Positions 35,584-44,457 of a DNA stretch of 64,000 nucleotides are shown here, piece after piece. The notes beneath the pieces are model-generated. The model had not been told where the DNA came from. It was given only the letters and a program-made list of their open reading frames with translations, and did not search any database. The number at the start of each line of letters is the position of its first letter. Within the stretch, counting starts at the first letter, position 1. The stretch is from Bacteroidetes bacterium GWF2_40_14 (GTDB lineage: Bacteria > Bacteroidota > Bacteroidia > Bacteroidales > UBA932). The position numbers and the translations under genes are program-made. The stretch lies in the NCBI GenBank assembly GCA_001769195.1, contig MEOK01000020.1:128797-192796 (forward strand), given 5' to 3'.

Positions 35584-37208
35584 GACTTATCTTTCTTTAA
35601 AATTTGTTCAATAACTTTCTTGCTCTCTTGTTGAAGGAATTTTTGTTCCTCTTCTGAAAGTTCAACTTTCTGGAAAACATCAAACTTAGACATCTCGGCA
35701 ATATAATCCCTAAACATGGCATCTTCAATTTGTTCATAATATCCCAAACTCTCCATTTCTTTTCGGAGGATGTTATATTCTGTTTCTTCTTCGGTTGTTG
35801 CTTCATTTCGAATCATTCGACCTTGTAAGAAGCGTTTTCTATTAAGCTTTTCTTGGGTTTCCTTATCTAATATAGTAGGCAAACCAAATAATTCGCTTGT
35901 TAATATTCCTGCAACACCAAGACCTTTGGGGCTAATATCCGGCTGTTCTGCTAAAATTTTTCCTGTTTCGGGATTTCTCTTGAACATTCTCACCTGATTT
36001 CTTTCCATCCCTCCGATGACTAAAGGGTCATGTGTGTTCAATATTATCTGTGTTGTTTCATCATCTCCTTGTCTTGACGAAGCAACGGTTTTCAACAAAT
36101 CAAGATATTCCCATTTCCAAAGAGGATTAAGGTGTGTGTCCGGCTCATCTAACAGGATAAGTGTTTCTTCTGCACGAGTGAATTTTAGTAATCCTAACAC
36201 TGTAAGAAGTTGTTGTTCTCCTTCACTTAATTCTTTAAAAGTGATATTTCCATCCACATTCCTTTTCTTAACACGTACCCTAACTTCATTTATTAAATCT
36301 GATATATAGGTACTTTCCAATGCCTTAAATAATTCAGTATTTCCACTATAAAAATTAGCTAACTCTTGAAGTTTATTTTTATCCTGAATAAATAGATAAA
36401 GAAACTCTTTCTTTTTGTTTCCTTTATCTCGAAAAGATTCCTTATATGATTCTTCTGCATCAATAGGTGCTAAAGACAATTCCCACAATTTGTCAATAAA
36501 TTCTCTAACCAAACCTTTTGCACCCCACATGAAATTATGTTCAAATTTTTTTGCACCACCCCAATTTGGATGTTGAAATTTAAATAGAATAGACTCTAAA
36601 TCTTCAATACACAAATATTTTTGAAGAAATTGTTTTGTCTCTTTTGTCTCGTAAGTAAAAAAGGCCATCAATACAAAGTAAGAATGAACCAATTGAACAT
36701 AAAACAAACGGCGTAGTTCATCTACATTATCTTTTGTAGCATCAGCATCAATAATTTTGTCGTAAAACTTTTTTTGGTGTTCGTCAAAATGGTCTTTCAA
36801 ACGATTACTAATTCCAGAATAATAAGTAAATACGTATTTTGGCAGATAGTCATTCTTCTTGCGGAAGAACTCTGTTTTAGATGGACTTTTAGCCTCTTTC
36901 AGCCAGACTTCTTCGCCTTCAATAATCTTTTTATGTCCAATGTCAAATGTATATTTCCCGTTTAAACAATTGACAAATATTTTTTCACCTCTACAATAAT
37001 ACTCTATCTCGTATTTCAAATTTGCTTCTTTAGGTGGCTCTTTTTCTAAATCAAGATATTTAAATATAAGAACAAGGGCTTCAATAAAATTTGACTTCCC
37101 AGTTGCATTCTGCCCTAATAAGACACTGTTCATCTCATTAGGGTCAAGATTTATCTCAAACTGCTTGAGATTCTTGAAATCTTCAATGTAAACTCTATGT
37201 ATTCTCAT
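35580..37208 (-). CDS. AAA/ABC-type ATPase (PtuA/OLD-like), partner of the HNH nuclease
   Basis: 542 residues. Walker A is LLGQNATGKS (residues 31-39), the ABC-type signature is ELSEGEQQLL, Walker B is LILLDEPDTHLNP and the H-loop region is ILNTHDPLVI. The order and the 'DEPDTHLNP' form are those of RecF/OLD-like ATPases, including PtuA of Septu. No TOPRIM nuclease domain is attached, which suits a separate HNH partner. It overlaps both neighbours by 4 bases (hsdS upstream, HNH downstream). A DNA-sensing ATPase role is inferred. Confidence 0.8.
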   Translation of the reverse strand: MRIHRVYIEDFKNLKQFEINLDPNEMNSVLLGQNATGKSNFIEALVLIFKYLDLEKEPPKEANLKYEIEYYCRGEKIFVNCLNGKYTFDIGHKKIIEGEEVWLKEAKSPSKTEFFRKKNDYLPKYVFTYYSGISNRLKDHFDEHQKKFYDKIIDADATKDNVDELRRLFYVQLVHSYFVLMAFFTYETKETKQFLQKYLCIEDLESILFKFQHPNWGGAKKFEHNFMWGAKGLVREFIDKLWELSLAPIDAEESYKESFRDKGNKKKEFLYLFIQDKNKLQELANFYSGNTELFKALESTYISDLINEVRVRVKKRNVDGNITFKELSEGEQQLLTVLGLLKFTRAEETLILLDEPDTHLNPLWKWEYLDLLKTVASSRQGDDETTQIILNTHDPLVIGGMERNQVRMFKRNPETGKILAEQPDISPKGLGVAGILTSELFGLPTILDKETQEKLNRKRFLQGRMIRNEATTEEETEYNILRKEMESLGYYEQIEDAMFRDYIAEMSKFDVFQKVELSEEEQKFLQQESKKVIEQILKKDKS

Positions 37209-38821
37209 TTTTTTAATGATAACAAAATCTCTGTTTTTGATTTTGTTTGCTCAACCGAATCACTTATTGATTTCAGTTCAGCATAAAAATCATCAATACT
37301 TTCCCAATGCTTGGATTGTTGCCAAACTTCTTTTGCAGAAACAGGCTTTTGAGCCTCTTTCAATAAATCAAAAACCGATTTTGTTCGTTCCATCTTTTTT
37401 ATCTTAATTTTTACTTTTTTTTCTTTGGATTTATTCTGCAGATATTCAATCCGTTCAGTTTTGATTTTTTTCAAAAGTTCAGAAGCCGATTCATCGCTTG
37501 AATTTTGAGGTACAAGCCTTCCTTCAAACGCCTTGTTTAAAACAGATTGTTTCAAAATCTGAATTTGAGCAATCATCATTTCGATTGAATTCCTAATGTG
37601 CTCTATAATTGTGTGTTGAGATTCTAGTTCGGCAACAATATACTTTTGTTCCTCTATCGAACATATTGGTATCGGAATGCTTCTTATTTGACTAAGGGTC
37701 AACGCTTCGCGAGTAGCACCAGAACTCCATTCTTGTATTAATCGTTGGATTGTTGGTGAATTCAGAAATAGTGATAAGTATTTATAAAAAAGAGAGGGAT
37801 TTGTTCTTATAATGCATACGTGTTGATTTACATTCGCTTGAGCGAAGTTTTCAGGAATGTATGCACTTCGTCCAATAGAAGCACCAGTAATATTTAACAA
37901 GACATCGCTTGTTTGTGTTTGGGTACGAAACATTTTTTCATTTATCGTGTCAGTTATGTATGCAATATCATTCAAACTCAAAGAATAATTCAAAACATTC
38001 TGACTGCGAATGAAAGGTATTCCACTATTAACATAAATGCTTCTACCTCCTTTGGGTGTTGAACCTGCTCCAACAAAATCAGTATGTATGCCTAATTCTG
38101 ACCATTTCCATTCTATAGGTATTTCGTATAAAGAGTATAGAGATTTACTACTTTTCCCTTTTGGGGTTGCTGTTTGATATTCCTTTGATATATTGCCACA
38201 AAAAGCATTATTCAATATCGTTTGCCAATAGAAATTTAGTTGCCGTTTTATGCTGAATAAAGCTGTTTCAACATGGTCTATCTCGCTAAAAATTTCTTCA
38301 ATTTTGTTAACTATTTGATGTTGCTCATTTAGTGGGGCGAGAGGAACAGAGAACGTTTTAAGAACACCTAAATAAACTCCTTTTTGAGCAGTTCCTTTTG
38401 CATTTTCTTCTAACTGTTTTTGAAAAAATGGCGCTTGAATGGCATACATTAAAAACCTTCCATTAAAAAAAGCTGATGGCTTGATTAAAGCTACACTTCT
38501 TTGTATGGCAAACTTTTGTTTTAAAGCATCATGAACAAAAGCAACCCTACCAATGGAACCAACAATTGTTAAGAGAACATCTCCAGCTTCCACATTCGCT
38601 CTCTCATATTCATTTATATAATCATCGTTGGATATATATCGGACATTCTCAAATGAAATATGATTATTGGTAATGTTTTGTGCACTTAACATTGGGATTC
38701 CACTGGATTCTTTAGTTGGAGGATTATGAGATCCATCTGTAATTTTATGTGTCCCCTCGTCAAGAGTAAACCAAACCCATCCTATAGGCAAATTATATAT
38801 ATTTTGCACCCTACTACTCAT
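37205..38821 (-). CDS. hsdS: Type I restriction-modification specificity subunit HsdS with a C-terminal extension
   Basis: 538 residues. Two target-recognition domains (about 1-190 and 215-400) are each followed by a coiled spacer: PLAPLNEQHQIVNKIEEIFS and PICSIEEQKYIVAELESQHT are the conserved linker pattern. Beyond the second spacer there is an extra charged tail (LLKKIKTERIEYLQNKSKEK) and a small winged-helix-like end (SVFDLLKEAQKPVSAKEVWQ), about 120 residues more than a minimal HsdS. It is the first gene of the operon and overlaps the ATPase gene by 4 bases. Confidence 0.9.
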   Translation of the reverse strand: MSSRVQNIYNLPIGWVWFTLDEGTHKITDGSHNPPTKESSGIPMLSAQNITNNHISFENVRYISNDDYINEYERANVEAGDVLLTIVGSIGRVAFVHDALKQKFAIQRSVALIKPSAFFNGRFLMYAIQAPFFQKQLEENAKGTAQKGVYLGVLKTFSVPLAPLNEQHQIVNKIEEIFSEIDHVETALFSIKRQLNFYWQTILNNAFCGNISKEYQTATPKGKSSKSLYSLYEIPIEWKWSELGIHTDFVGAGSTPKGGRSIYVNSGIPFIRSQNVLNYSLSLNDIAYITDTINEKMFRTQTQTSDVLLNITGASIGRSAYIPENFAQANVNQHVCIIRTNPSLFYKYLSLFLNSPTIQRLIQEWSSGATREALTLSQIRSIPIPICSIEEQKYIVAELESQHTIIEHIRNSIEMMIAQIQILKQSVLNKAFEGRLVPQNSSDESASELLKKIKTERIEYLQNKSKEKKVKIKIKKMERTKSVFDLLKEAQKPVSAKEVWQQSKHWESIDDFYAELKSISDSVEQTKSKTEILLSLKK

Positions 38822-38854
38822 TATTGAAATTCCAAATTAATTTTATATCAAGCT

Positions 38855-39061
38855 TTATTTTCTCTTAGTTGAAATGAGTAGTTCTCTCACATCTACATCT
38901 AAAATTCTTGCAATCTCGACTAATGTTTCAAGTAATGGCTGAGATTCATTTGTACACCAACGTGAAACGGTTGCTTCATTTTTCCCTAAAGTTTCTGCAA
39001 GCCATTTACCTGTACGATTCTACTCAACAAGTACTACTTTTAGTCTATTAATTTTCTCCAT
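38855..39061 (-). pseudogene. XRE-type helix-turn-helix regulator broken by an in-frame amber codon
   Basis: ATG at 39061 opens MEKINRLKVVLVE, then a TAG at 39020-39022 (codon 14), and the same frame continues NRTGKWLAETLGKNEATVSR and VEIARILDVDVRELLISTKR to a TAA at 38855. The fragments join into a 68-residue XRE regulator of the kind found before Bacteroidota restriction operons; the position normally holds Gln, so a CAG-to-TAG change is the simplest cause. It lies 33 bases upstream of hsdS on the same strand. Nonsense suppression or an internal start is possible. Either way the operon may have lost its usual control. Confidence 0.75.
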
Positions 39062-39085
39062 CAGATTAATTATTGATGTTTTCAG

Positions 39086-39093
39086 CAAATGTA
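39086..39093 (-). promoter_or_regulatory. -7 promoter element for the regulator/hsdS operon
   Basis: The minus strand reads TACATTTG, matching TAnnTTTG, 24 bases upstream of the broken regulator's ATG. A TTG about 20 bases further upstream could serve as -33. Confidence 0.5.
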
Positions 39094-39159
39094 TTGATTT
39101 GAGTTGAATTGAACAAGCTAAGATTCTCCTAATTGTCAACACTCATGCAACAAAAATTT

Positions 39160-41169
39160 CTATTCCTCTTTTTTCAATAAATGTCGCAAATTTTCGTTCC
39201 CTTCAATCCGTCTCAATTCTTTCTTTACAATATCCAAAACATCCTGCTTAATCTGTTTATAGTTTAAGTTAATTTCGGTTTGCATGGTACTGTTGCCGTC
39301 GGCATCGGTGAAGTTAATAATTTCAGGAATCTTCTTGTACACCTTTGTTTCTGCATCAACCGCCAAATTATCCACCACTATTTCACAGTTAAAAATTTTC
39401 TGCTCGATGCGTTCATCGAAGTTGTCGGATACAGCTCCGACAAACATCCCCTGCGAAAGATTGGATATTTTGGAGGCAGGAATAAGACTATCCATTTGGG
39501 TGGAAATGGATGTCGATTTGTCGTTTCTGTTAATGGTCAGGGATTGGCGTTTTTGAAGTACTTTTCCAAAACGATCCGAAAGCATTTTCGCAGTCTCTCC
39601 TACAACCTGGCCGCTGAAGATATTACCGACGGTGTTCATCACTACCTTGGCTTCTTTGTCCCCGTAGTCACGGTTCAATTGAGAAAAGTCCTGAAAGCCG
39701 AGACAAACTGCAACCTTGTTGCTTCTTGCTGTGGCAATAAGGTTGTCCAGTCCCCTGAAATATATCGTTGGTAACTCATCGATGATGACCGAACATTTCA
39801 ACCGTCCTTTTTTGTTAATCAGTTTTACTATCCGGGAGTTGTACAAACCCAGAGCAGCTGAATAGATATTCTGCCGGTCAGGGTTATTCCCCACACAAAG
39901 AATTTTTGGTTCATCCGGATTGTTGATGTCGAGTGTAAAATCATCTCCGCTCATTACCCAGTAGAGTTGTGGTGAAATCATACGGGACAAGGGAATCTTC
40001 GCAGACGCAATTTGCCCCTGCAGTTGATCTTGTGCTCCTCCTTCCCAGGCATCCATAAAGGGTGAAAGATAGTTCTCCAGTTCAGGATAAGAAGTCAATA
40101 TAGGGAAGATATCGGAGTACTTCTTGTTCAAAAACTCTATTGCATGGGGGAAAGTACAGTATTTGCCATTCTCATAGATTTTCAAGTACCAGATAATGGC
40201 AGCCAACAGGATTATTGGAGATTCCACAAAGAAATCCCCTTGCTTTTGTATCCATGTCTTATTCAAGTTTAGCATAATGGTATAGGCACTCTCATAAGCA
40301 TCGGAAATATCGGTCATAAATGCAGGATTGATGGGGTTGCATCTGTGGCTTCTTCGAGGGTCGTCAAAGTTGATAACATAGAATTTAGGAACCACATTGT
40401 AAGCATCCTGATGTTTTAGAAGGTGATTGTATGCTATTGTCGAGAGATCATCAAATTTGAAGTCATATATATACATAGCGAACCCTTTTTCTATTTGCTG
40501 TTTGATAAAGTTATTTATTACTGCATATGACTTTCCGGAGCCCGGTGTGCCGAGAACGATGGTTGCCCTGAAAGGATTTACAATATTGATCCAACCGTTA
40601 TTCTGCTTTTTCTTATAATAGAACTTTGTGGGGAGATTAACCGAATACTCATTGGTCATCAATCGGGTCTCCTGCATAAAGGATTCGTTTTCATTGTTGA
40701 ATACGTCGTCCATCAGATTGTTCTTTAATAGGCGACTCATATATAGTCCACCCATTAACAAACAGGTATAACCCACAGCCATAGTAAAGATATATAGTTT
40801 GGTATTTGTCTCTAAGGGTAGAGGCAGATTCAATATCCACCAATTAAGAAAAAAGAAGATAACCCCGACAGCTAAAAAGCTGTTTATTTTTGTCCAGGTT
40901 ATCTTTTCCTCTTTCACTCCTTTTGTTCCCAGACAGGATAGGGCTAATAACAACACGGCAAACAGTTTTGTCCATATTATGGAATTAAACAGATTTGCTG
41001 TCCGGTTTAAGTTTATTAAAATCTTATCTACCACCGCGATGTTCACGCCCGCTTGGTGAATTGCTTCGTAACAAAACCAATAGATATTCATTACGACAAA
41101 TAATATACTTACGGCACGCATAAAATCCATGATTTTTGCCAATGCTCTCAGATCATCTTCTTGTTGCAT
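39160..41169 (-). CDS. mobC: Conjugative coupling ATPase MobC (VirD4/TraG type)
   Basis: 669 residues. Four membrane helices occupy about 15-150 (for example AVGVIFFFLNWWILNL), and a cytosolic P-loop ATPase follows with Walker A GTPGSGKSYAVINNF near residue 203 and Walker B CSVIIDELPTIYF. This type IV coupling protein brings the relaxase-DNA complex to the channel. It is encoded 5 bases after mobB in the mob operon, transcribed away from the tra operon, as in CTnDOT. Confidence 0.9.
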   Translation of the reverse strand: MQQEDDLRALAKIMDFMRAVSILFVVMNIYWFCYEAIHQAGVNIAVVDKILINLNRTANLFNSIIWTKLFAVLLLALSCLGTKGVKEEKITWTKINSFLAVGVIFFFLNWWILNLPLPLETNTKLYIFTMAVGYTCLLMGGLYMSRLLKNNLMDDVFNNENESFMQETRLMTNEYSVNLPTKFYYKKKQNNGWINIVNPFRATIVLGTPGSGKSYAVINNFIKQQIEKGFAMYIYDFKFDDLSTIAYNHLLKHQDAYNVVPKFYVINFDDPRRSHRCNPINPAFMTDISDAYESAYTIMLNLNKTWIQKQGDFFVESPIILLAAIIWYLKIYENGKYCTFPHAIEFLNKKYSDIFPILTSYPELENYLSPFMDAWEGGAQDQLQGQIASAKIPLSRMISPQLYWVMSGDDFTLDINNPDEPKILCVGNNPDRQNIYSAALGLYNSRIVKLINKKGRLKCSVIIDELPTIYFRGLDNLIATARSNKVAVCLGFQDFSQLNRDYGDKEAKVVMNTVGNIFSGQVVGETAKMLSDRFGKVLQKRQSLTINRNDKSTSISTQMDSLIPASKISNLSQGMFVGAVSDNFDERIEQKIFNCEIVVDNLAVDAETKVYKKIPEIINFTDADGNSTMQTEINLNYKQIKQDVLDIVKKELRRIEGNENLRHLLKKEE

Positions 41170-41174
41170 AACTG

Positions 41175-42422
41175 TTATGGGTTAAGTTTTTTCTTTTTCT
41201 TCCTTCTCATTCTGCGAATAAATGCCTCCTCTTCCGGGTCTCTACTATGATTTTCCATTATGAATAAATCAAGGGCTGATTCAAGGACGGTTTCGCTTTC
41301 TTTGTGATTTTCGGAAGTGGTGTGAACCAAGTTTGCAAAGCTTTCCGGATTTAATGGTAGTTGTTTTTCAATTACTGGGCGATTTGCAGAGAACAAGTCC
41401 TGAAAGGCATTTGCCGAAAATTCTTTCCCCAAGCGAGAGCCGTTAAACACGCATTCTGTGTTATGATCAATAAAGGTTACGCCATAGATACGGCCCGAAT
41501 CATTCTTGCGGAAAATCACATCAATTCCTTTTCTCTTCAGCTCACTTTCAAACTCAGATCGGGTGCCTTCTTTACGAATAATAGCTGCAACCGTCTTTTT
41601 GGTCTGTTCCCGAAACCCTTTTTCCTTGATCGTCTCTTTTGACCTCTCGCATCGTTCGTGGATTGCCTTGTATCCAACTGATTTCCCAAAGAGCGAAGAC
41701 TTGAATGGATTTCCTGTTTTATTTCCATTGTCATCGGTATCAAAATAAACCAACCCATTATATACCCTTCCCCGGACCTCACCTTTAGCTTCCTCGACGC
41801 AGATGTTGTACAATGATAATAAAGCCCGATACTCGTTAAAACTTTGAAATTGGTAACGGATAGATAATGATTTAATCAGGTTGGCAATTTGTCCCTTGAC
41901 ATTACCCTCCTGTGGAATAACCTTTTTCGGCAGGTAAACTTCCGACCGCTGCTGCTTCTCTGCTGAGCGAAGTCCGTACTTCTTTTCCAACTCACGAGTA
42001 ATCGTTTTACTGCGTTGATGTTCAAAACTATCATTTATCTTCTTTCCTGCATCATCAACCCGAAGCGACACTATATGGATATGGTGCCGCTCAATATCCT
42101 CGTGCTTATATACCATATAAGGTTGATTGCCGTATCCCAATTTCTCCAGATATTCCTGAGCAATAGCAGCCAACTGCTCATCTGACAATCGGTCATCCGG
42201 GTGAGGATTGAGGGATATATGGATAATCGGTTTTTCGGTTTTAATATCATTGGGGAGTTGCCTTTCAAAGTCGACCATACAGCGATGTATATCAAACCCT
42301 CCATCCAAAGTTTCGGCCATTTTATTGGAACAAAGTACCCGTCCTTCACCTTCAATGATCTTCTTTTGATTGTATGCCAATGCTCCAAAAAGTGAACTTC
42401 CTACATTTATTTTTGCAACCAT
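41175..42422 (-). CDS. mobB: Relaxase MobB (mobilization nuclease)
   Basis: 415 residues. The N-terminal relaxase domain carries the histidine motif ERHHIHIVSLRVDD (His113, His114, His116), which holds the catalytic metal, and the block HISLNPHPDDRLSDEQ that precedes it in MobB/BmpH-type relaxases. The C-terminal half is basic and helical, ending in RRMRRKKKKKLNP. It would nick oriT and lead one strand into the recipient. It overlaps mobA by 16 bases and precedes mobC by 5. Confidence 0.88.
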   Translation of the reverse strand: MVAKINVGSSLFGALAYNQKKIIEGEGRVLCSNKMAETLDGGFDIHRCMVDFERQLPNDIKTEKPIIHISLNPHPDDRLSDEQLAAIAQEYLEKLGYGNQPYMVYKHEDIERHHIHIVSLRVDDAGKKINDSFEHQRSKTITRELEKKYGLRSAEKQQRSEVYLPKKVIPQEGNVKGQIANLIKSLSIRYQFQSFNEYRALLSLYNICVEEAKGEVRGRVYNGLVYFDTDDNGNKTGNPFKSSLFGKSVGYKAIHERCERSKETIKEKGFREQTKKTVAAIIRKEGTRSEFESELKRKGIDVIFRKNDSGRIYGVTFIDHNTECVFNGSRLGKEFSANAFQDLFSANRPVIEKQLPLNPESFANLVHTTSENHKESETVLESALDLFIMENHSRDPEEEAFIRRMRRKKKKKLNP

Positions 42423-42844
42423 TTCTGCTCAAACTCTTTGGTTAAATCAATGATTTGCCGGTTCAAGGCTACCAGCTCCATCGTCTGTTTCTCCAATCTA
42501 TAAAGAAAAACCAGTGCTTTTTTCTCCGTGAAATTGCTGTTTAGAGCCTTTACCACCTGGTTGTAATTCACTCCAATTGCTCGAAATTGGGAATAAAAGG
42601 AGGTCAGTCTTGTGTAATAATCAACGGCAGCTTTATTGATGTTGATCACCTTAAACTCCTTATTAAAGATCCTGGCCACGATAAAGTGAGCCTTTGTACG
42701 CATTCCCGATTGCTCAAAAAGGGTTAAAAACCTTGCATTGTCTTCCGAATTTAACCGCACCATGTAGTTATTCGTTGCTGGGTCTTTCTTGGGAATCCTG
42801 CCCAAATTGCTCCTCTTTGGAGCCGTTTCATCTTTCTTGATCAT
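42407..42844 (-). CDS. mobA: Mobilization accessory protein MobA
   Basis: 145 residues, basic and helical. PKKDPATNNYMVRLNSEDNA near the start resembles the ribbon-helix-helix-like part of CTnDOT MobA, and FRAIGVNYNQVVKALN is a landmark of relaxosome accessory proteins. It probably binds oriT and guides MobB. It is first in mobABC and starts 55 bases from the large hairpin proposed as oriT. Confidence 0.85.
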   Translation of the reverse strand: MIKKDETAPKRSNLGRIPKKDPATNNYMVRLNSEDNARFLTLFEQSGMRTKAHFIVARIFNKEFKVININKAAVDYYTRLTSFYSQFRAIGVNYNQVVKALNSNFTEKKALVFLYRLEKQTMELVALNRQIIDLTKEFEQKWLQK

Positions 42845-42898
42845 CTCTTTTTATTTTACTGGTTTTACGACTTAGGAGTAAAACTTCCCCTGTCAAGG

Positions 42899-42952
42899 GC
42901 AAGGCGTTTTGAGTAACCGAAAGAATTTCGAGTTACTCAAAACACACCTTGC
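42899..42952. other. Candidate origin of transfer (oriT) hairpin
   Basis: A long imperfect palindrome lies between the divergent mobA and traA genes. GTTTTGAGTAAC (42906-42917) pairs with GTTACTCAAAAC (42932-42943); inside it CGAAA (42918-42922) pairs with TTTCG (42926-42930) with one bulged base; outside, GCAAGG (42899) pairs with CCTTGC (42947). Such a hairpin next to mobA is the expected form of a relaxase recognition site. The nick position cannot be read. The rest of the 42,845-43,279 gap holds no gene. Confidence 0.55.
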
Positions 42953-43080
42953 TATTTGCCTGGCGCAAATAAAATCCGTGCTAAAGACGGATTGATGGAA
43001 ACCCCTTGTACAAAATGGAAGCATCTACAACGTTTATGTAAAGTTATAGGCTTTTTCAGGTGCTTGAAAGGCTTTAGAGG

Positions 43081-43113
43081 AGACAATTGGAGACAGCAGC
43101 AGACAGTTTATCC
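43081..43113 (+). repeat. 33-base GACA-phased motif, copy 1 (upstream of traA)
   Basis: GAC recurs at 43082, 43092 and 43102, exactly 10 bases apart. A near-copy lies in the traC-like gene at 44641-44673 (about 26 of 33 positions identical by eye). The spacing suggests a protein-binding array about 170 bases upstream of traA. Confidence 0.6.
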
Positions 43114-43279
43114 ATTGATAATCAATTTTATAAAAAATCATTATTTCTTTGTTTAATGCTTGATGGAAACCTCCCCATACATCAATCATTTGAGGATGCA
43201 ATCTTGAAATAATGAAATCATGATGTCTTGAAATCAGGATTGCAAGAATTAAAACAATAATCAGATAATCAATTAAAGA

Positions 43280-44065
43280 ATGACAGAAATGAAGAAAGAA
43301 CCAATTTACATGGCCTTCTCTACCCAAAAGGGTGGCGTTGGCAAAAGTGCTTTTACCGTATTAATGGCAAGTTATCTACACTATACTAAAGGGTATAATG
43401 TGGTAGTGGTAGATTGTGACTACCCGCAGTTTAGTATCCATGCCATGCGTGATAGGGATAAGAAACTGGTGGAAACCGATGATTTTTACAAAAGGATGGC
43501 CATAAACCAGTTCTCGGGGTTAGGGAAGCGTGCCTATCCTGTTTTGTGCAGCAAGCCCGAAGATGCCATTGAGGTGACCAAGGATATGTTGGATGGCTGT
43601 GAGGGGGAATATGATATCGTCTTCTTCGATCTTCCCGGCACGGTGAACTCCCAGGGCGTAATAGAATCACTCTCCTCCCTGGACTACATCTTTACTCCAA
43701 TCATTGCCGACCGGGTTGTAATGGAGAGCAGTCTGAGGTTTGCAAGTAGAATCAATGAGGTTATTGTGATGAACAAGAGCAAGCGGACCAAAGAGATACA
43801 TCTTTTTTGGAATCAGGTAGATGGGCGCGAGAAAACAGATCTCTATAGGATTTACGAAGAAGGGATAGCGACATTAGGACTGCAACTAATGAAAACCGTC
43901 ATTCCTGACACCAAGCGTTTCAGAAAAGAGATGTCCTGCGATCACAAACTGCCTTTCCGTTCCACTCTTTTCCCTGCCGATAAACGATTACTCAAGGGTA
44001 GTAATGTAAAGGAGTTGATAGACGAGATATGTTCAATCATAAAATTAGACGGTCATGGCAGATAA
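43280..44065 (+). CDS. traA: ParA-family ATPase TraA
   Basis: 261 residues. The deviant Walker A of ParA/MinD proteins is KGGVGKS at residues 17-23 (FSTQKGGVGKSAFTVLMASY), with VVVVDCDYPQFS and IVFFDLPGT as further switch motifs. TraA opens the transfer operon of CTnDOT-type elements. It may help maintain or position the circular form or the transfer machinery. ATG at 43280; an internal ATG at residue 4 is possible. It overlaps traB by 11 bases. Confidence 0.9.
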   Translation: MTEMKKEPIYMAFSTQKGGVGKSAFTVLMASYLHYTKGYNVVVVDCDYPQFSIHAMRDRDKKLVETDDFYKRMAINQFSGLGKRAYPVLCSKPEDAIEVTKDMLDGCEGEYDIVFFDLPGTVNSQGVIESLSSLDYIFTPIIADRVVMESSLRFASRINEVIVMNKSKRTKEIHLFWNQVDGREKTDLYRIYEEGIATLGLQLMKTVIPDTKRFRKEMSCDHKLPFRSTLFPADKRLLKGSNVKELIDEICSIIKLDGHGR

Positions 44066-44456
44066 AACGGACAAGATTGATGAAGCCTATGTTATGGAGC
44101 TTATTGCAGGGGATGTTCCTCTGGCAAAAAAGAAAGACCAGTCTCCTCCGGGCAAGCCACTAGAACAAAAGGAGGAATCGATTCCGGAGACAAAAGCGAG
44201 ACGTAAACAATCTAATGTGGACGATTATCGCCAGCTATTTTTCAACCGGATGGAGATTAATGACCGACAGGTAATCTATATCAGTCGGAATACTTATGAG
44301 GAGGTGTACAACATTGTTTTTGGCATAGGTGGGCGAAAGGCATCTGTCAGTAGTTTTATTGAGTGCATTCTCCTACATCATTTCAAAATTTATGGGGAAG
44401 ATATACAACGGATCTATGATGAGACCCTGAAACGACCCTTAAAAAACAGGAGGTAG
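44055..44456 (+). CDS. traB: TraB (DUF3408 family)
   Basis: 133 residues. The N-terminal half is charged and disordered; the C-terminal half has DYRQLFFNRMEINDRQVIYI and a helix-turn-helix-like SVSSFIECILLHHFKIYG, the DUF3408 pattern. DUF3408 proteins follow the ParA homologue in Bacteroidota transfer operons and may act as the ParB-like partner. It overlaps traA by 11 bases. Confidence 0.8.
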   Translation: MADKTDKIDEAYVMELIAGDVPLAKKKDQSPPGKPLEQKEESIPETKARRKQSNVDDYRQLFFNRMEINDRQVIYISRNTYEEVYNIVFGIGGRKASVSSFIECILLHHFKIYGEDIQRIYDETLKRPLKNRR

Positions 44457-44457
44457 T

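Noticed and set aside
36630-36660. GAGACAAAAGAGACAAAAC considered as another copy of the phased motif
   Set aside because: It encodes ETKETK within the ATPase and has a 9-base period, so coding explains it.
37252-37264. 13-base direct match (CAACCGAATCACT) to the tRNA-Arg 3' end inside hsdS
   Set aside because: It lies within coding sequence in the middle of the element, with mob and tra genes beyond, so it is not the right end. A chance match of this length is possible, although a secondary attachment site cannot be excluded.
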